The notes beneath the pieces are model-generated. The model was given only the letters and a program-made list of their open reading frames with translations, ran no database searches and had not been told where the DNA came from. Position numbers and translations under genes: made by a program. Shown here in pieces: positions 1 through 7,851 of a stretch of 64,000 nt of DNA (positions are counted from its first letter, which is position 1; the number at the start of each line of letters is the position of its first letter). The DNA is from Glycomyces arizonensis DSM 44726 (GTDB lineage Bacteria > Actinomycetota > Actinomycetes > Mycobacteriales > Micromonosporaceae), in contig NZ_AXWO01000004.1 of the NCBI RefSeq assembly GCF_000482705.1, positions 1-64,000 of the forward strand. Direction: 5' to 3'.

Positions 1-282
1 GGATCGAATTATATGTCGCAACGGTTCAGCGAGTATTGCGCCTCGCATGGGCTGCTGCGGTCGGTGGGGCGGACTGGTATCTGCTTCGATAACGCGATGG
101 CAGAAAGCTTTTTCGCGGCGCTGAAGAACGAACTCGTATCCCGAGTCACATACACGACCCGTCGCGAAGCCAAGCGTGACATCATGCGATATATTGAATT
201 GTGGTACAACACTCGGCGGCTTCACTCCGCTGTCGACTATCGACCACCAGTCGAAGTCCGGGAAGCCTACGAGCTGACCTGA
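1..282 (+). CDS. IS3-family transposase OrfB, C-terminal part (cut by window start)
   Basis: The reading frame is open from base 1 and ends at a TGA at 280-282, so only the last ~93 residues are visible. They contain the end of the retroviral-type integrase core of IS3 elements. GSNY at the start follows the second catalytic Asp of DxGSxY, and NAMAESFF carries the catalytic Glu. The C-terminal YNTRRLHSA and YRPPVE blocks are typical of the family. The enzyme would cut and join the ends of its IS in the cytoplasm. An ATG at 13 exists but lies inside the conserved core, so it is not the true start. Whether the element is intact upstream cannot be judged. Confidence 0.92.
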   Translation, partial: GSNYMSQRFSEYCASHGLLRSVGRTGICFDNAMAESFFAALKNELVSRVTYTTRREAKRDIMRYIELWYNTRRLHSAVDYRPPVEVREAYELT

Positions 283-790
283 TAGGAAGACATCACCCCA
301 GGAAGTTGTCAGCAACCAACTGTCCGAAAAATGCGGGGCACCTCAGAGACAGCTCCGACCCTCACCTGCCCCGTCCTCGCTGACTCGCTTAAAGTCGGGC
401 CGAATACAACCCCGGAGACACAGAGACAGCCCCAGCTCCCGCTTCCCTCTCGATCGCTGACCGATTGAACTCCCACCCGAGCGAGCCTCCTCGCTGGCAG
501 GCCACCCTGAGCACTTCCCCACCTTCCATCGCTGACTTGCCCGAAGCCGGACCGAAAGCGATCTTGAGGACACAGAACCACACCCAACTCTCTCTCACCT
601 CATTGCTTGGTGCCGCGATCGTCGGTGTCGCAACGGTTGTGACCCCGTGTGGTGGCCTTGTCGGCGGTGGCCAGGTTCATCGACAAGTTCATTCCATAGC
701 TCTCCACCGAGGAGGCCAAAGTCGAGATGTGATCCTGAAACGAGAAGCATCTCACCTACAATGAGCTGCGGGTGGGGCGTTTTTTCTGTC
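283..790. other. Non-coding stretch with degenerate ~76-bp repeats
   Basis: No convincing gene is seen. Three weakly similar units begin with TCGCTGAC at 377, 454 and 529, a spacing of 77 and 75 bp. The first and third share further blocks such as CGGxCCGAA. A related block recurs near 1896-1925. This may be decayed repeat or element-end DNA next to the transposase. Confidence 0.35.
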
Positions 791-1021
791 TCAGTTTCCC
801 TTCAGTTTCTCGATGTCCTCCATCGTTGCAACGGGGACCCGTCCGGGACGGCGAACGACAGGTCGGTTCTTGATCCGATCCAGCACGCCTTTAATCGGCT
901 TGGCGTCATCTTCACACAGGTCCGCACTGAAGCTGCCCTCCTCGGTCTTGATGGTGTACGGGGCAGCGTCCTTGGACCGGTCGCCGCATATATCGCAGAT
1001 CGTGAGGTTAATCTTCGCCAT
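791..1021 (-). CDS. Small CxxC protein, phage/actinobacterial hypothetical
   Basis: A 76-residue protein of unknown function. The start chosen is the ATG at 1021, because AGGAGA lies about 8 nt upstream of it. A start at 1051 would lack a ribosome binding site. Residues 8-11 form CDIC, followed by an acidic loop with a further Cys (DLCEDD) near residue 36, which suggests a small zinc-binding fold. The C-terminus (VRRPGRVPVATMEDIEKLK) is basic and could bind nucleic acid. It is divergent from the gene at 1156 across a region with two palindromes, an arrangement like a phage regulatory switch. The link to phage is inference from this context. Confidence 0.55.
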   Translation of the reverse strand: MAKINLTICDICGDRSKDAAPYTIKTEEGSFSADLCEDDAKPIKGVLDRIKNRPVVRRPGRVPVATMEDIEKLKGN

Positions 1022-1055
1022 TCGGACTTTCTCCTGTATTCGGTGCCGCAACTGG

Positions 1056-1137
1056 CAACAATCATAGCAATGTGATTGTTGGATTTGACAATAGATCGTT
1101 TACCAGTCAAACTTGCATACGTCTCATCGTGAGACGT
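1056..1137. promoter_or_regulatory. Two palindromic operator candidates between divergent small genes
   Basis: A perfect 9-bp inverted repeat (CAACAATCA, 8-nt spacer, TGATTGTTG) lies at 1056-1081. A second perfect 8-bp repeat (ACGTCTCA, TCG, TGAGACGT) lies at 1119-1137. A TTGACA hexamer at 1085-1090 sits between them and could be a -35 box for the rightward gene. Which protein binds here is unknown. Confidence 0.5.
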
Positions 1138-1155
1138 GACAGTAAGGAGGTCAAC

Positions 1156-1611
1156 ATGCCGGCGTCGAAGATCGTGAACGAGCAGGAGGTCATTCGGTGG
1201 TTCGAGGAAGGGAGGACCTACCAGTGGATGGTGACGGAATACAAGCGCAAGTACAACATCGACACCGTTCCTTCGCTCTGGGGCAATTTCCGCCGTCGCC
1301 GCGGCCTGGAGCGTCGCACCCTTCGCGACGACACGATGCTCCCCTGGGGCATGAAGGATGAGCACCGATGGCTGTTCCCCGCCCAGATGCTGCGAGCTGA
1401 GGCCCGGCGCCGAGCGGGCAAGCAGCTTCGCCCCGATGAAGAGAAGCGGATCGACAACTTCATCAACCGCCTCAAGCGAGACGGCCTGGTGGTCCACTAC
1501 GACATCGACACGAAGGAAGGCTTCTTCTATGTACCGGCCAGGGAGGGGATCGATACCGACCTGATCCGCGAGCCAGAACGTAAGACCACCACCCGACCGC
1601 GGGCCGACTAG
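1156..1611 (+). CDS. Conserved phage-type DNA-binding-like protein
   Basis: A 151-residue protein starting at ATG 1156 behind a strong AGGAGG at 1145-1150. Upstream in-frame ATGs lack such a site. It resembles a family I know from actinobacteriophages and actinobacterial prophages, with an N-terminal segment (EQEVIRWFEEGRTYQWM) that reads like a helix-turn-helix and a middle basic block (NFRRRRGLERR). The C-terminal part (VVHYDIDTKEGFFYVPAREGID) is the most conserved region from memory. The molecular function is not established, and a transcription-regulator role is inferred from the HTH-like segment and the palindromes upstream. It is divergent from the CxxC gene. Confidence 0.6.
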   Translation: MPASKIVNEQEVIRWFEEGRTYQWMVTEYKRKYNIDTVPSLWGNFRRRRGLERRTLRDDTMLPWGMKDEHRWLFPAQMLRAEARRRAGKQLRPDEEKRIDNFINRLKRDGLVVHYDIDTKEGFFYVPAREGIDTDLIREPERKTTTRPRAD

Positions 1612-1684
1612 GAGACCCCCAGCAGCCCGCTGGAGACTCTTCCGTTTCTGCGATCAGTGCCCGTCGGCGCCGCACTCCACCTCC

Positions 1685-1774
1685 TCCGTCCACCTCCGCG
1701 TCGACGGGAATCCTCAGAGTGAGCAGGACCTGGCGCATGGTTCGGTGATCCACCCCCGCGTAGGCGGGGAATCG
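1685..1774. repeat. Two CRISPR-like type I-E repeat remnants, 61 bp apart
   Basis: A 29-nt unit at 1746-1774 has the short palindromic core CCCCGCGTAGGCGGGG, as in type I-E repeats. A second, decayed unit at 1685-1713 keeps TCCACC, CCGCGT and GGGAATC. The ends of the two units are exactly 61 bp apart, the usual repeat-plus-spacer length for type I-E. No further units are seen on either side and no cas gene is present, so at best this is a relic. Confidence 0.4.
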
Positions 1775-1957
1775 AAGCATCTCAATACTCTCGCCACGCG
1801 ATTCTTTCCCATCGTCGCACTACACGGCCGCCAGTAATCCGCCGACGCTCATCCAATAAGTTTCGGATCAATAATGAAGCAGACTCTCCCCCATCCAACC
1901 GACCGCTCAGAACCCTTCCCCGCTTTCTATCGCTGCTTCGTTTGAGGTGCAAGGGGT

Positions 1958-2755
1958 TCACCTCGATTCCAGACCCAACAGGGAATCTCGGTGCGCCGCC
2001 AGCTTCGCCGCGGCCGCCATGAAGCCTCGATCGTGGCGTTCGCGGCGCTGCACCTCGAATTGCGGGTCACCGGCCCTGATGCGCTGCCGCAGGAACATCC
2101 CGGTCGAGTAGAGGCGCAGAACCGCGTCGTCGACGACGTCCTCCGGGTCGAGTCCGCCGTAGGCGTCGCACAGGAGGGCGAGTCGGGCACGCCGGTCCGG
2201 CGGGCGGTCCCACCCCCAGCTCGATATGTCGTCGTCCAAGTGGAACGGGACGAACTGGTGAGCAAGATAGGCCATGTCCCAGGACCGGGTCATCGGCCCG
2301 GCCGCGTCCCAGTCGATGATGCCGGTCACTTCGGTGCCCTCGAACACGAGGTTCCATGGGGCCAGGTCGCCGTGTCCGATGATCTCGGTGTCGTGGACCG
2401 GTCGGCAGGTCTCGAGCGGATGCCATTCGTGGGTCCCGCGATCGATGAAGGACACCGAGAGGTCATGGATCGTCCGGGTGGCTCGCGCCGCCGAGACGAG
2501 TGCTTCCTCTGACCGCAGGTCTTCGGTCAGTGGTGGATAGCCGGTGACGCCGGGGATATAGGAGAGCCGCTCGTGCTGTGCGGATGCTTCGAGTATTCGA
2601 GGTGTCAGGCTGCATCCCCGGTCCTCGAAATGTCGGAGCAGTGCACGGGAACCCGAATTCTCGACGGTGGGGTGCCGCACCACGGTGTCGCCTTCGCGGC
2701 GTACGCCGGCGAACCGGCCCCGCGCCATTTCATCGTCGATCGGATCGATCGGCAT
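1958..2755 (-). CDS. Aminoglycoside phosphotransferase (APH)-family kinase
   Basis: A 265-residue protein with the small-molecule kinase fold of the APH/choline kinase family. The catalytic loop IIGHGDLAPWN is at residues 126-135 (Asp130, Asn135), followed by the metal-binding GIIDWD at 145-150. The N-lobe is short, with no clear nucleotide-binding lysine motif that I can place. Such proteins phosphorylate aminoglycosides, homoserine, fructosamine or other small hydroxyl/amino substrates in the cytoplasm. The substrate cannot be told from the sequence, and resistance should not be assumed. The gene stands alone beside mobile-element remnants, which hints at acquisition by transfer. Confidence 0.82.
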   Translation of the reverse strand: MPIDPIDDEMARGRFAGVRREGDTVVRHPTVENSGSRALLRHFEDRGCSLTPRILEASAQHERLSYIPGVTGYPPLTEDLRSEEALVSAARATRTIHDLSVSFIDRGTHEWHPLETCRPVHDTEIIGHGDLAPWNLVFEGTEVTGIIDWDAAGPMTRSWDMAYLAHQFVPFHLDDDISSWGWDRPPDRRARLALLCDAYGGLDPEDVVDDAVLRLYSTGMFLRQRIRAGDPQFEVQRRERHDRGFMAAAAKLAAHRDSLLGLESR

Positions 2756-3111
2756 CCTGGACGACCTCTCTGCGCAGGTGGTATTGAGCCGGAATCAGAT
2801 GGTACCGACGGTGTATCCGGCATGGAGCGCAAGGAAGCAGACCCTCAGGGGAGGCACACTTCTGGACGATGTGGAAGCACGACTGGACGGCGGCCTCCAC
2901 GCGCTCGCCACCAAGGAGTGCGCGAACCCGTCGCGTCGCAGTCCGACGCCTGGGGCGACGGCTGCACCTCATGCGACCGGCGTCGTGGGCCTTCGGGTCC
3001 ACTGCATCCCGATCTCAGGCGGTCTGCCTGTCGGTACCATTGGCGGCTCTGTTCCACCGGCGCAGCGGGCCATCGCTGTCGCGGCCCGCCGATTGAGGAA
3101 GGCGTGAGGGT
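2756..3111. other. Intergenic, no gene recognised
   Basis: Several short frames are open here, as expected at this G+C content, but none has a ribosome binding site together with a recognisable product. GAGG at 3104-3109 probably belongs to the truncated gene that starts at 3112. Confidence 0.4.
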
Positions 3112-3238
3112 ATGCCGATCGGCATCTTGCATCCCGGTCAGATGGGCGCCGCCGTGGGCGCTCAGGCCGTCGCCGCGGGCGCGCGCGTGCTGTGGTGTCC
3201 CGAGGGGCGCAGTGGCTTGACCGCTGAACGCGCCCGTA
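3112..3238 (+). pseudogene. NAD(P)-binding dehydrogenase, N-terminal stub cut by an insertion sequence
   Basis: The frame starting at ATG 3112 reads MPIGILHPGQMGAAVGAQAV and continues through AAGARVLWCPEGRS. This is the first beta-alpha-beta unit of a 6-phosphogluconate/3-hydroxyisobutyrate dehydrogenase-type Rossmann fold, with the glycine motif GxLHPGQMG. It stays intact for about 42 codons, then enters the left end of the ISAzo13-type element at 3239 and stops at a TAG inside it (3247-3249). The sequence on the right side of the element does not continue the protein, so a deletion accompanied or followed the insertion. The remnant cannot make an active enzyme. Confidence 0.72.
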
Positions 3239-4547
3239 AGGGGTCGTAGAAGTATTACTTGAGGGTTTGCTGCTGTGTGTCTGTTTCAGGCGGGGTGGAT
3301 GGTGTAGTTCCAGGAGCCATGCCATTCGTGGGGTTCGATGGGGAGGCTTGCCATTTCGGCGTCAGTGATCTTGATGCCGGTCGGGTATTCGTGTTCGTCG
3401 AGCCAGGCGGTGACCGACAGGCCCTCCTCGGTTTCGGTGCCGCCGATGAGGTCGAGGATCACCTGGTAGTCCGTCAGGGGCCTGCCGCGCCAGTTCATGG
3501 ACACGAAACTGAACAGGCGATGCTCGACCCGGTTCCACTTCGAGGTGCCCGGCGGGTAATGGAGCACGGTGACGCTGATGCCGGTCTCGGCGCAGAACGC
3601 GGCCAGCTCGGCCTTCCAGGCACGGGAACGGTAGCTGTTGGACCCGCCGGCATCGGCGGTCAGGCACAGCCGGTCGATGTGCCCGTAGAGGTCACGTCCG
3701 GTGGCATACCACCATTGCCGGAGCGTGTTGACCGCGAACGCGGCGGTCTCGGCCGAGACCCCGACCGAGACCCAGCCTTCGTTCGCGCCGATGTCGTAGA
3801 TGCCATACGGGATCGCCTTGGGGACCCCGGCGGGGAAGTCGTGGCCGTTGACCTCGACAGGGTTCCCGCCCGGCTGCCATTCCCGTCCAGCCTGGGCGTA
3901 CTCGCCGACCAACTCTTTTTTCTTGCAGTCGATGCTCAGGACCGGGTCCCCGGTGTCTAGGAACGCGGCGCAGGTGTCGTTGATGTAGCCGAACTGGGCA
4001 TCCCGGTCCGGATGGTCGGCTCCTTCCTTGGTCTTCTTGACCTTCTGCAGCCGGTACCCCAGGCCCTTGAGCAGGGCCGCGATCGCTTTGATCGAGGCGC
4101 GGAACCCGGTCCGGCGCAGCCCCTCCCGCAATTGTTTGCGACTGCGGGTCGTCCACCGCAGCGGCCCGGTCGGCTCGCCGCGCGCATCGGGCTCGACCAG
4201 TGCCTCGAGCGCGGCAGTGATGCCGGGCTGTTCGACCTCCAGGCTCGGCCTGCCGCCACCAGGTGCGCGGACCCGGTCGGTGATCTCGGCGCCGTTCTCG
4301 ATCTCGCGCAGACCCTTCCGGACGGTGTTCGGTGCCGCGCCCGAGGCCCGCGCGACCAACGCGACACCACCGCGTCCCAGGTCAAACGCTTCACTGCCCA
4401 GGTACAGACGCCACTGCCGCTCGTTCAAGTGCGGGCGCATCCGGTCGAACTTCTCGGCCAACACCGCCTCATCGATCACACCGGACTAACGAACCAGCCC
4501 GAACACGAAGCACGGCCTACCGATTAACTTGTTCAGCCACGAGCCCT
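3239..4547. mobile_element. ISAzo13-family insertion sequence, apparently complete
   Basis: About 1.3 kb carrying one transposase gene on the minus strand. The ends are imperfect inverted repeats: AGGGGTCGTAG at 3239-3249 and, on the other strand, AGGGCTCGTGG ending at 4547. A TA dinucleotide flanks both sides (3237-3238 and 4548-4549) and may be the target duplication. The exact ends are inferred from this match and are not certain. Confidence 0.7.
3286..4479 (-). CDS. ISAzo13-family transposase
   Basis: A 397-residue DDE transposase. The N-terminus (about residues 1-70) is a helix-turn-helix region for binding the element ends. The catalytic core contains VLSIDCKKKE (first Asp), CLTADAGGSN (second Asp) and WNRVEHRLF (Glu), the signature blocks of the ISAzo13 family. 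The reading frame is intact and nearly fills the element, so it may still be active. No second frame or passenger gene is seen. Its insertion has truncated the dehydrogenase gene to the left, and it sits about 80 bp from the short-chain dehydrogenase gene on the right. Confidence 0.92.
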   Translation of the reverse strand: MIDEAVLAEKFDRMRPHLNERQWRLYLGSEAFDLGRGGVALVARASGAAPNTVRKGLREIENGAEITDRVRAPGGGRPSLEVEQPGITAALEALVEPDARGEPTGPLRWTTRSRKQLREGLRRTGFRASIKAIAALLKGLGYRLQKVKKTKEGADHPDRDAQFGYINDTCAAFLDTGDPVLSIDCKKKELVGEYAQAGREWQPGGNPVEVNGHDFPAGVPKAIPYGIYDIGANEGWVSVGVSAETAAFAVNTLRQWWYATGRDLYGHIDRLCLTADAGGSNSYRSRAWKAELAAFCAETGISVTVLHYPPGTSKWNRVEHRLFSFVSMNWRGRPLTDYQVILDLIGGTETEEGLSVTAWLDEHEYPTGIKITDAEMASLPIEPHEWHGSWNYTIHPA

Positions 4548-4558
4548 TAAAGATCAAG

Positions 4559-5530
4559 TTAGGCGTGCAGAAGCTCGGTCGAGACCGTCCAGAGTCGCTC
4601 GGCGAGAGCGGGGTCGAGCGCCCATTCCTTGACACCATGGGGATGCTGCGCAAGGTCGGCGTCATTCGGCACGGTGTAAGCCTCTTGCGCGTCATCGAGG
4701 TAGTGGCCGCCGGAGTGGGCGAAGGCCGGGAAGACGGCCGCCACAATGCTGGTCGCGGCCCCCTGTTCGATCGTCTTGTAGGTGAAGAGGCCGGCGGCCT
4801 CGGCGGCGTCGAGCGACTGCCGCTGCTGTGGTGTGAAATTCCTTTGCAGTCCCGTGGCGACGCCGCCGGGGTTCACGGTGTTGGCGACGATCCCATCCGG
4901 TGCCCACAGGCGGGTGGCATGGACGGCGAACAGGGAATTCGCCGTCTTCGACTGGGCGTAGGCGATCTGCGGGTCGTAGCTGCGGCGTTGGAAGTGAAGG
5001 TCGTCGAAGTCGATGCCCGAACGCATGTGCGCGGTCGAACTCACCGAGACGATCCGGGCGCCGTCTCGGTCGGACGCGCCCAGAGCCAGGGCGCTGCGCA
5101 GACCGGTGGCGAGGGCGAAATGGCCGAGATGGTTGGTTGCGAACTGCAGCTCCCAGCCTTCACGGGTTCGTTCGTAGCCGCCGGTGACCACACCTGCGTT
5201 GTTGACCAGCAGGTGCAGCGGGCCGCGCCAAGCCTCGACGAATCGTGCGATGGTCGTCGTATCGGCGAGGTCGAGCTGGGCTACCTGGGGCCGGGCTCTT
5301 CCAGTGGAGCTCGCGATCGCGTCAGCGACCGTGCCACCCGCAGTGGTGTTCCTGACAGCCAGGGTGACCTGTGCTCCGGCAGCGGTCAATGCGCGAGCGG
5401 TCTCGATCCCGATACCGGAGGAACCTCCCGTCACGATGGTGCGGACGCCGGTCAGGTCGAGGCCTTGGAGCACGTCGTCTGCGGTGCTGGCGGCGGTGAA
5501 GGGAGTGGAGATGAGCGCAGGATCGGTCAC
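4559..5530 (-). CDS. Short-chain dehydrogenase/reductase (retinol-dehydrogenase-like)
   Basis: A 323-residue classical SDR. The cofactor motif TGGSSGIG is at residues 34-41, NNAG follows near 100, and the catalytic YAQSK motif lies near 195, so the NAD(P)-dependent oxidoreductase core is complete. The length and C-terminal region resemble the WW-domain oxidoreductase/retinol-dehydrogenase-like branch common in actinomycetes. The substrate is unknown. GTG 5530 is chosen as start. A longer frame from 5557 would begin inside the operator palindrome. The gene is divergent from a TetR gene and is very likely its target. Confidence 0.85.
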   Translation of the reverse strand: MTDPALISTPFTAASTADDVLQGLDLTGVRTIVTGGSSGIGIETARALTAAGAQVTLAVRNTTAGGTVADAIASSTGRARPQVAQLDLADTTTIARFVEAWRGPLHLLVNNAGVVTGGYERTREGWELQFATNHLGHFALATGLRSALALGASDRDGARIVSVSSTAHMRSGIDFDDLHFQRRSYDPQIAYAQSKTANSLFAVHATRLWAPDGIVANTVNPGGVATGLQRNFTPQQRQSLDAAEAAGLFTYKTIEQGAATSIVAAVFPAFAHSGGHYLDDAQEAYTVPNDADLAQHPHGVKEWALDPALAERLWTVSTELLHA

Positions 5531-5536
5531 GACGAG

Positions 5537-5568
5537 AACTATACAAGATATATTCAACTTGTATAGTT
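5537..5568. promoter_or_regulatory. TetR operator candidate (32-bp inverted repeat)
   Basis: Perfect 11-bp arms, AACTATACAAG at 5537-5547 and CTTGTATAGTT at 5558-5568, are separated by a 10-nt AT-rich spacer. The site lies between the divergent SDR and TetR genes and overlaps the likely promoters (TATAGTT and TATAGGCT nearby). Binding by the adjacent TetR is inferred. Confidence 0.8.
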
Positions 5569-5592
5569 AGTATAGGCTCGTATGATCATTCC

Positions 5593-6165
5593 ATGAGCAG
5601 TCCCGATCTCGGTCAGCCGTCCCCTACCACCCTCGATATCAGTCGACGGGCCATGGTCTTGGACGCCGCCCTGACCACGTTCGCGCGATTCGGCTACAGG
5701 AAGACCTCGATGGAGGAGGTGGCGCGGGCGGCGCACATCTCCCGGCCAGGGCTCTACTTTCTCTTCTCTTCCAAAGAGACCCTGTTCCGTGCCGCGGTCA
5801 CCCAGGCCCTGGAACGCGACCTCGCCGCGGTCGAGCGCGTTCTGGCCGACACCGGACGGCTCCTGCCGGAGCGCCTCATCGAGGCGTTCGATCAGTGGGC
5901 GGGCCGCTACGTCGGCCCATTGACGCGCGATGTCACGGAAGTCATCGAGGCCAACCCGGACCTGCTGGGCGAGATGGTCGCGACCGCGCCACGGCGTTTC
6001 GAGGCACTGCTCACCGATGCGATCGCCGCGGAGATCGGGCGGAAGACGGCGCTTGCCGTCGCCCAGACGATGATCAGCGCTTCGATCGGCCTCAAACATC
6101 AGGCACCCTCACGGGAGTTCTTTCTCGAACGGCTGAAGGCCGCCATCGCTCTGCTTGTCCGCTGA
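5593..6165 (+). CDS. TetR/AcrR-family transcriptional regulator
   Basis: A 190-residue one-component regulator. The N-terminal helix-turn-helix spans about residues 18-65 (TSMEEVARAAHISRPGLYFL and SSKETLF), and the C-terminal helical half is the ligand-binding and dimerisation domain. ATG 5593 lies 24 nt after the palindrome. The gene is divergent from the SDR gene and probably represses both itself and the SDR until a ligand, perhaps the SDR substrate, binds. The length is normal for the family. The ligand cannot be deduced. Confidence 0.9.
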   Translation: MSSPDLGQPSPTTLDISRRAMVLDAALTTFARFGYRKTSMEEVARAAHISRPGLYFLFSSKETLFRAAVTQALERDLAAVERVLADTGRLLPERLIEAFDQWAGRYVGPLTRDVTEVIEANPDLLGEMVATAPRRFEALLTDAIAAEIGRKTALAVAQTMISASIGLKHQAPSREFFLERLKAAIALLVR

Positions 6166-6514
6166 GCAGGCCCGGGCGTCTTCTGCAGAGGTGAGAGTTC
6201 GCGCCAGTCACGGACCTCAATGCCTCATCGTCGCGTACTTCGGCGGGGCGTGTTCGGCTCCTACGGCCGGCCCGGTGCCAATGGCCCCCCATCCCGGTCG
6301 GTGCTCCGGGGATCGTCGAGTTCGACGCCGGGCTCAACCGCGAGCAGACATCGGGAACATCGGGGATCACCGTGGTGGTCCCTGTTTTCTTGCCCGACAC
6401 GGCCTCGGCGCGGCCGTTCCCTACCAAAGTAGGAGGCGGCTCCGCCGGAGGCGGGACTCGGCGCGGCCTCGCGGCTGATGCGGTGACCCGGCCCCGTCGA
6501 TGAGGCTGGGCGGC
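6166..6514. other. Intergenic, no gene recognised
   Basis: No supported gene. A small inverted repeat, CCTAC-CAAA-GTAGG, at 6419-6432 precedes a GC-rich tract and the start of the membrane-protein gene at 6515, and may be a regulatory site. Confidence 0.35.
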
Positions 6515-6706
6515 ATGAGCAAACGCACGCGACGCTTCCTCGTCGTCATCGGCGCCTCGGTCGCCGCGCTGGTCATCTGGGTCCTGGCGGTTCCCCTCGC
6601 CGGGGTCGATGTGACCGTGCAGCCGCCCGAATCCCAGCTGGCAGTCGGACCGATCGCCGCGGTGAGCACCGCGGTCGTGCTCGTCCCCGGGCCGGTGCGC
6701 CGATGA
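6515..6706 (+). CDS. Short membrane protein, DUF6069-like, probably truncated
   Basis: A 63-residue protein from ATG 6515 (an in-frame ATG at 6500 is also possible). It has a basic N-terminus (MSKRTRRF), one hydrophobic helix (about residues 8-28) and the block LAGVDVTVQPPESQLAVGPIA, which I associate with DUF6069 membrane proteins. Those are usually about twice as long with three or four helices, so this copy looks shortened at its C-terminus. It ends in an ATGA overlap with the next gene, whose own N-terminus is hydrophobic. The two genes are probably translated together. Function unknown. Confidence 0.5.
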   Translation: MSKRTRRFLVVIGASVAALVIWVLAVPLAGVDVTVQPPESQLAVGPIAAVSTAVVLVPGPVRR

Positions 6707-7851
6707 ACCTTCCCTACGGCTACCTGGTGGGCGTGATCGTCCTCGCGATCCCGCTGCTGCGCTTCCGGCGCCTGCCGATGGCGCTGGGCTCCACGGTCTT
6801 CCTCGCCAGCGTCGCGATCAGCGAGCTGCCCTTCCTCGCCATCGCCGCGTTCGCGGCCAGCACCGGTCTCGCGTTCGCCGAGGGCGACCTCGCCTCCCCG
6901 GTGACGATCGTCGCGGCCGTGCTCGGTGCGGCCTGCGTGGCGCTGACGGCCTGGCGCGGCATGAGGGCGCTGCCGGTCCTGCGGCGCGCCATGGGCACCG
7001 CGCCGGTCTCGCGCCGCCTGCCGTGGTCGCGGATCCTGCTGCGGCCCTTCGCGCTTCGTCCCCGCTCGGTCGAGCGCATCGCGAACCTCCCCTACGGTCC
7101 GCACGGCAAGCGCAACCTGCTCGACGTCTACCGCCACCGCTCCGCCCCGGGCGGCGCACCGGTCCTGATCCACTTCCACGGCGGCTACTACACGACCGGC
7201 CGCAAGAACTCCCAGTCGCTGCCGATGCTCCACCGACTCGCCGAGCGGGGCTGGGTGTGCATCAGCGCGAACTACCGCTTCCGCCCGGAGGCCTCGTTCG
7301 AGGACCACCTGATCGACGCCAAGCGCGTGGTCGCCTGGGTCCGGACGCACGGCCGCGACTTCGGCGCCGATCCCGACCGGATCGTCCTCTCCGGATCCTC
7401 GGCGGGCGCGCACATGTCGACGCTGGCATCGTTCACCGCCGGCGACCCCTCGTACCAGCCCGGGTTCGAGGACGTCGACACGTCCGTGTCCGCGGTCGTG
7501 GTCCTGGGCGGCTACTACCGCGCCTACTTCAATCGGCCCGACACCGAGCCGACGGCGTTCGCCCGGCCGGACGCGCCGCCGTTCCTCGTCGTCCACGGCG
7601 ACCACGACTCCGTGGTCCCCGTGGACGACGCCCGCCACTTCACCGAACGCCTGCGGCAGATCTCGACGCAGCCGGTGGTCTACGCCGAGCTGCCCGGCGC
7701 CCACCACGGCTTCGACCTGTTCCACTCGCCGCGCTTCGAGGCGGTCGTCAACGCGGTCGAGGCCTTCACGGCACGGGCCTTCGCCTCGGCGGCGTCCGTT
7801 CGTCTCTCAGCGCGAGGGCGCTCCGAGCCAGGCCGCGAGCGCGGCCGTTAG
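6703..7851 (+). CDS. Membrane-anchored alpha/beta hydrolase (HSL/carboxylesterase type)
   Basis: A 382-residue protein. Residues 1-95 hold about three membrane helices, followed by an alpha/beta-hydrolase domain. HFHGGYY (around 155) forms the oxyanion hole of the hormone-sensitive-lipase type, GSSAGAH (around 230) carries the nucleophile Ser, HGDHDSVVP supplies the acid and GAHHGFD the His. The catalytic triad is therefore complete, and ester hydrolysis at the membrane is expected. It overlaps the preceding small gene by 4 bp (ATGA). Its 3' end also overlaps the 3' end of the convergent FAD-monooxygenase gene by 45 bp, leaving no room for a terminator between them. Confidence 0.82.
   Translation: MNLPYGYLVGVIVLAIPLLRFRRLPMALGSTVFLASVAISELPFLAIAAFAASTGLAFAEGDLASPVTIVAAVLGAACVALTAWRGMRALPVLRRAMGTAPVSRRLPWSRILLRPFALRPRSVERIANLPYGPHGKRNLLDVYRHRSAPGGAPVLIHFHGGYYTTGRKNSQSLPMLHRLAERGWVCISANYRFRPEASFEDHLIDAKRVVAWVRTHGRDFGADPDRIVLSGSSAGAHMSTLASFTAGDPSYQPGFEDVDTSVSAVVVLGGYYRAYFNRPDTEPTAFARPDAPPFLVVHGDHDSVVPVDDARHFTERLRQISTQPVVYAELPGAHHGFDLFHSPRFEAVVNAVEAFTARAFASAASVRLSARGRSEPGRERGR

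Noticed and set aside
1958-2755. Calling the APH-family gene an antibiotic resistance gene
   Set aside because: The kinase motifs only show the fold. Many family members phosphorylate metabolites, and no specific resistance signature was seen.
6421-7725. A 434-codon open frame opposite the hydrolase gene
   Set aside because: Its product is rich in Arg, Gly and Val with no known domain. It mirrors the codon bias of the real gene on the other strand, as expected at high G+C.
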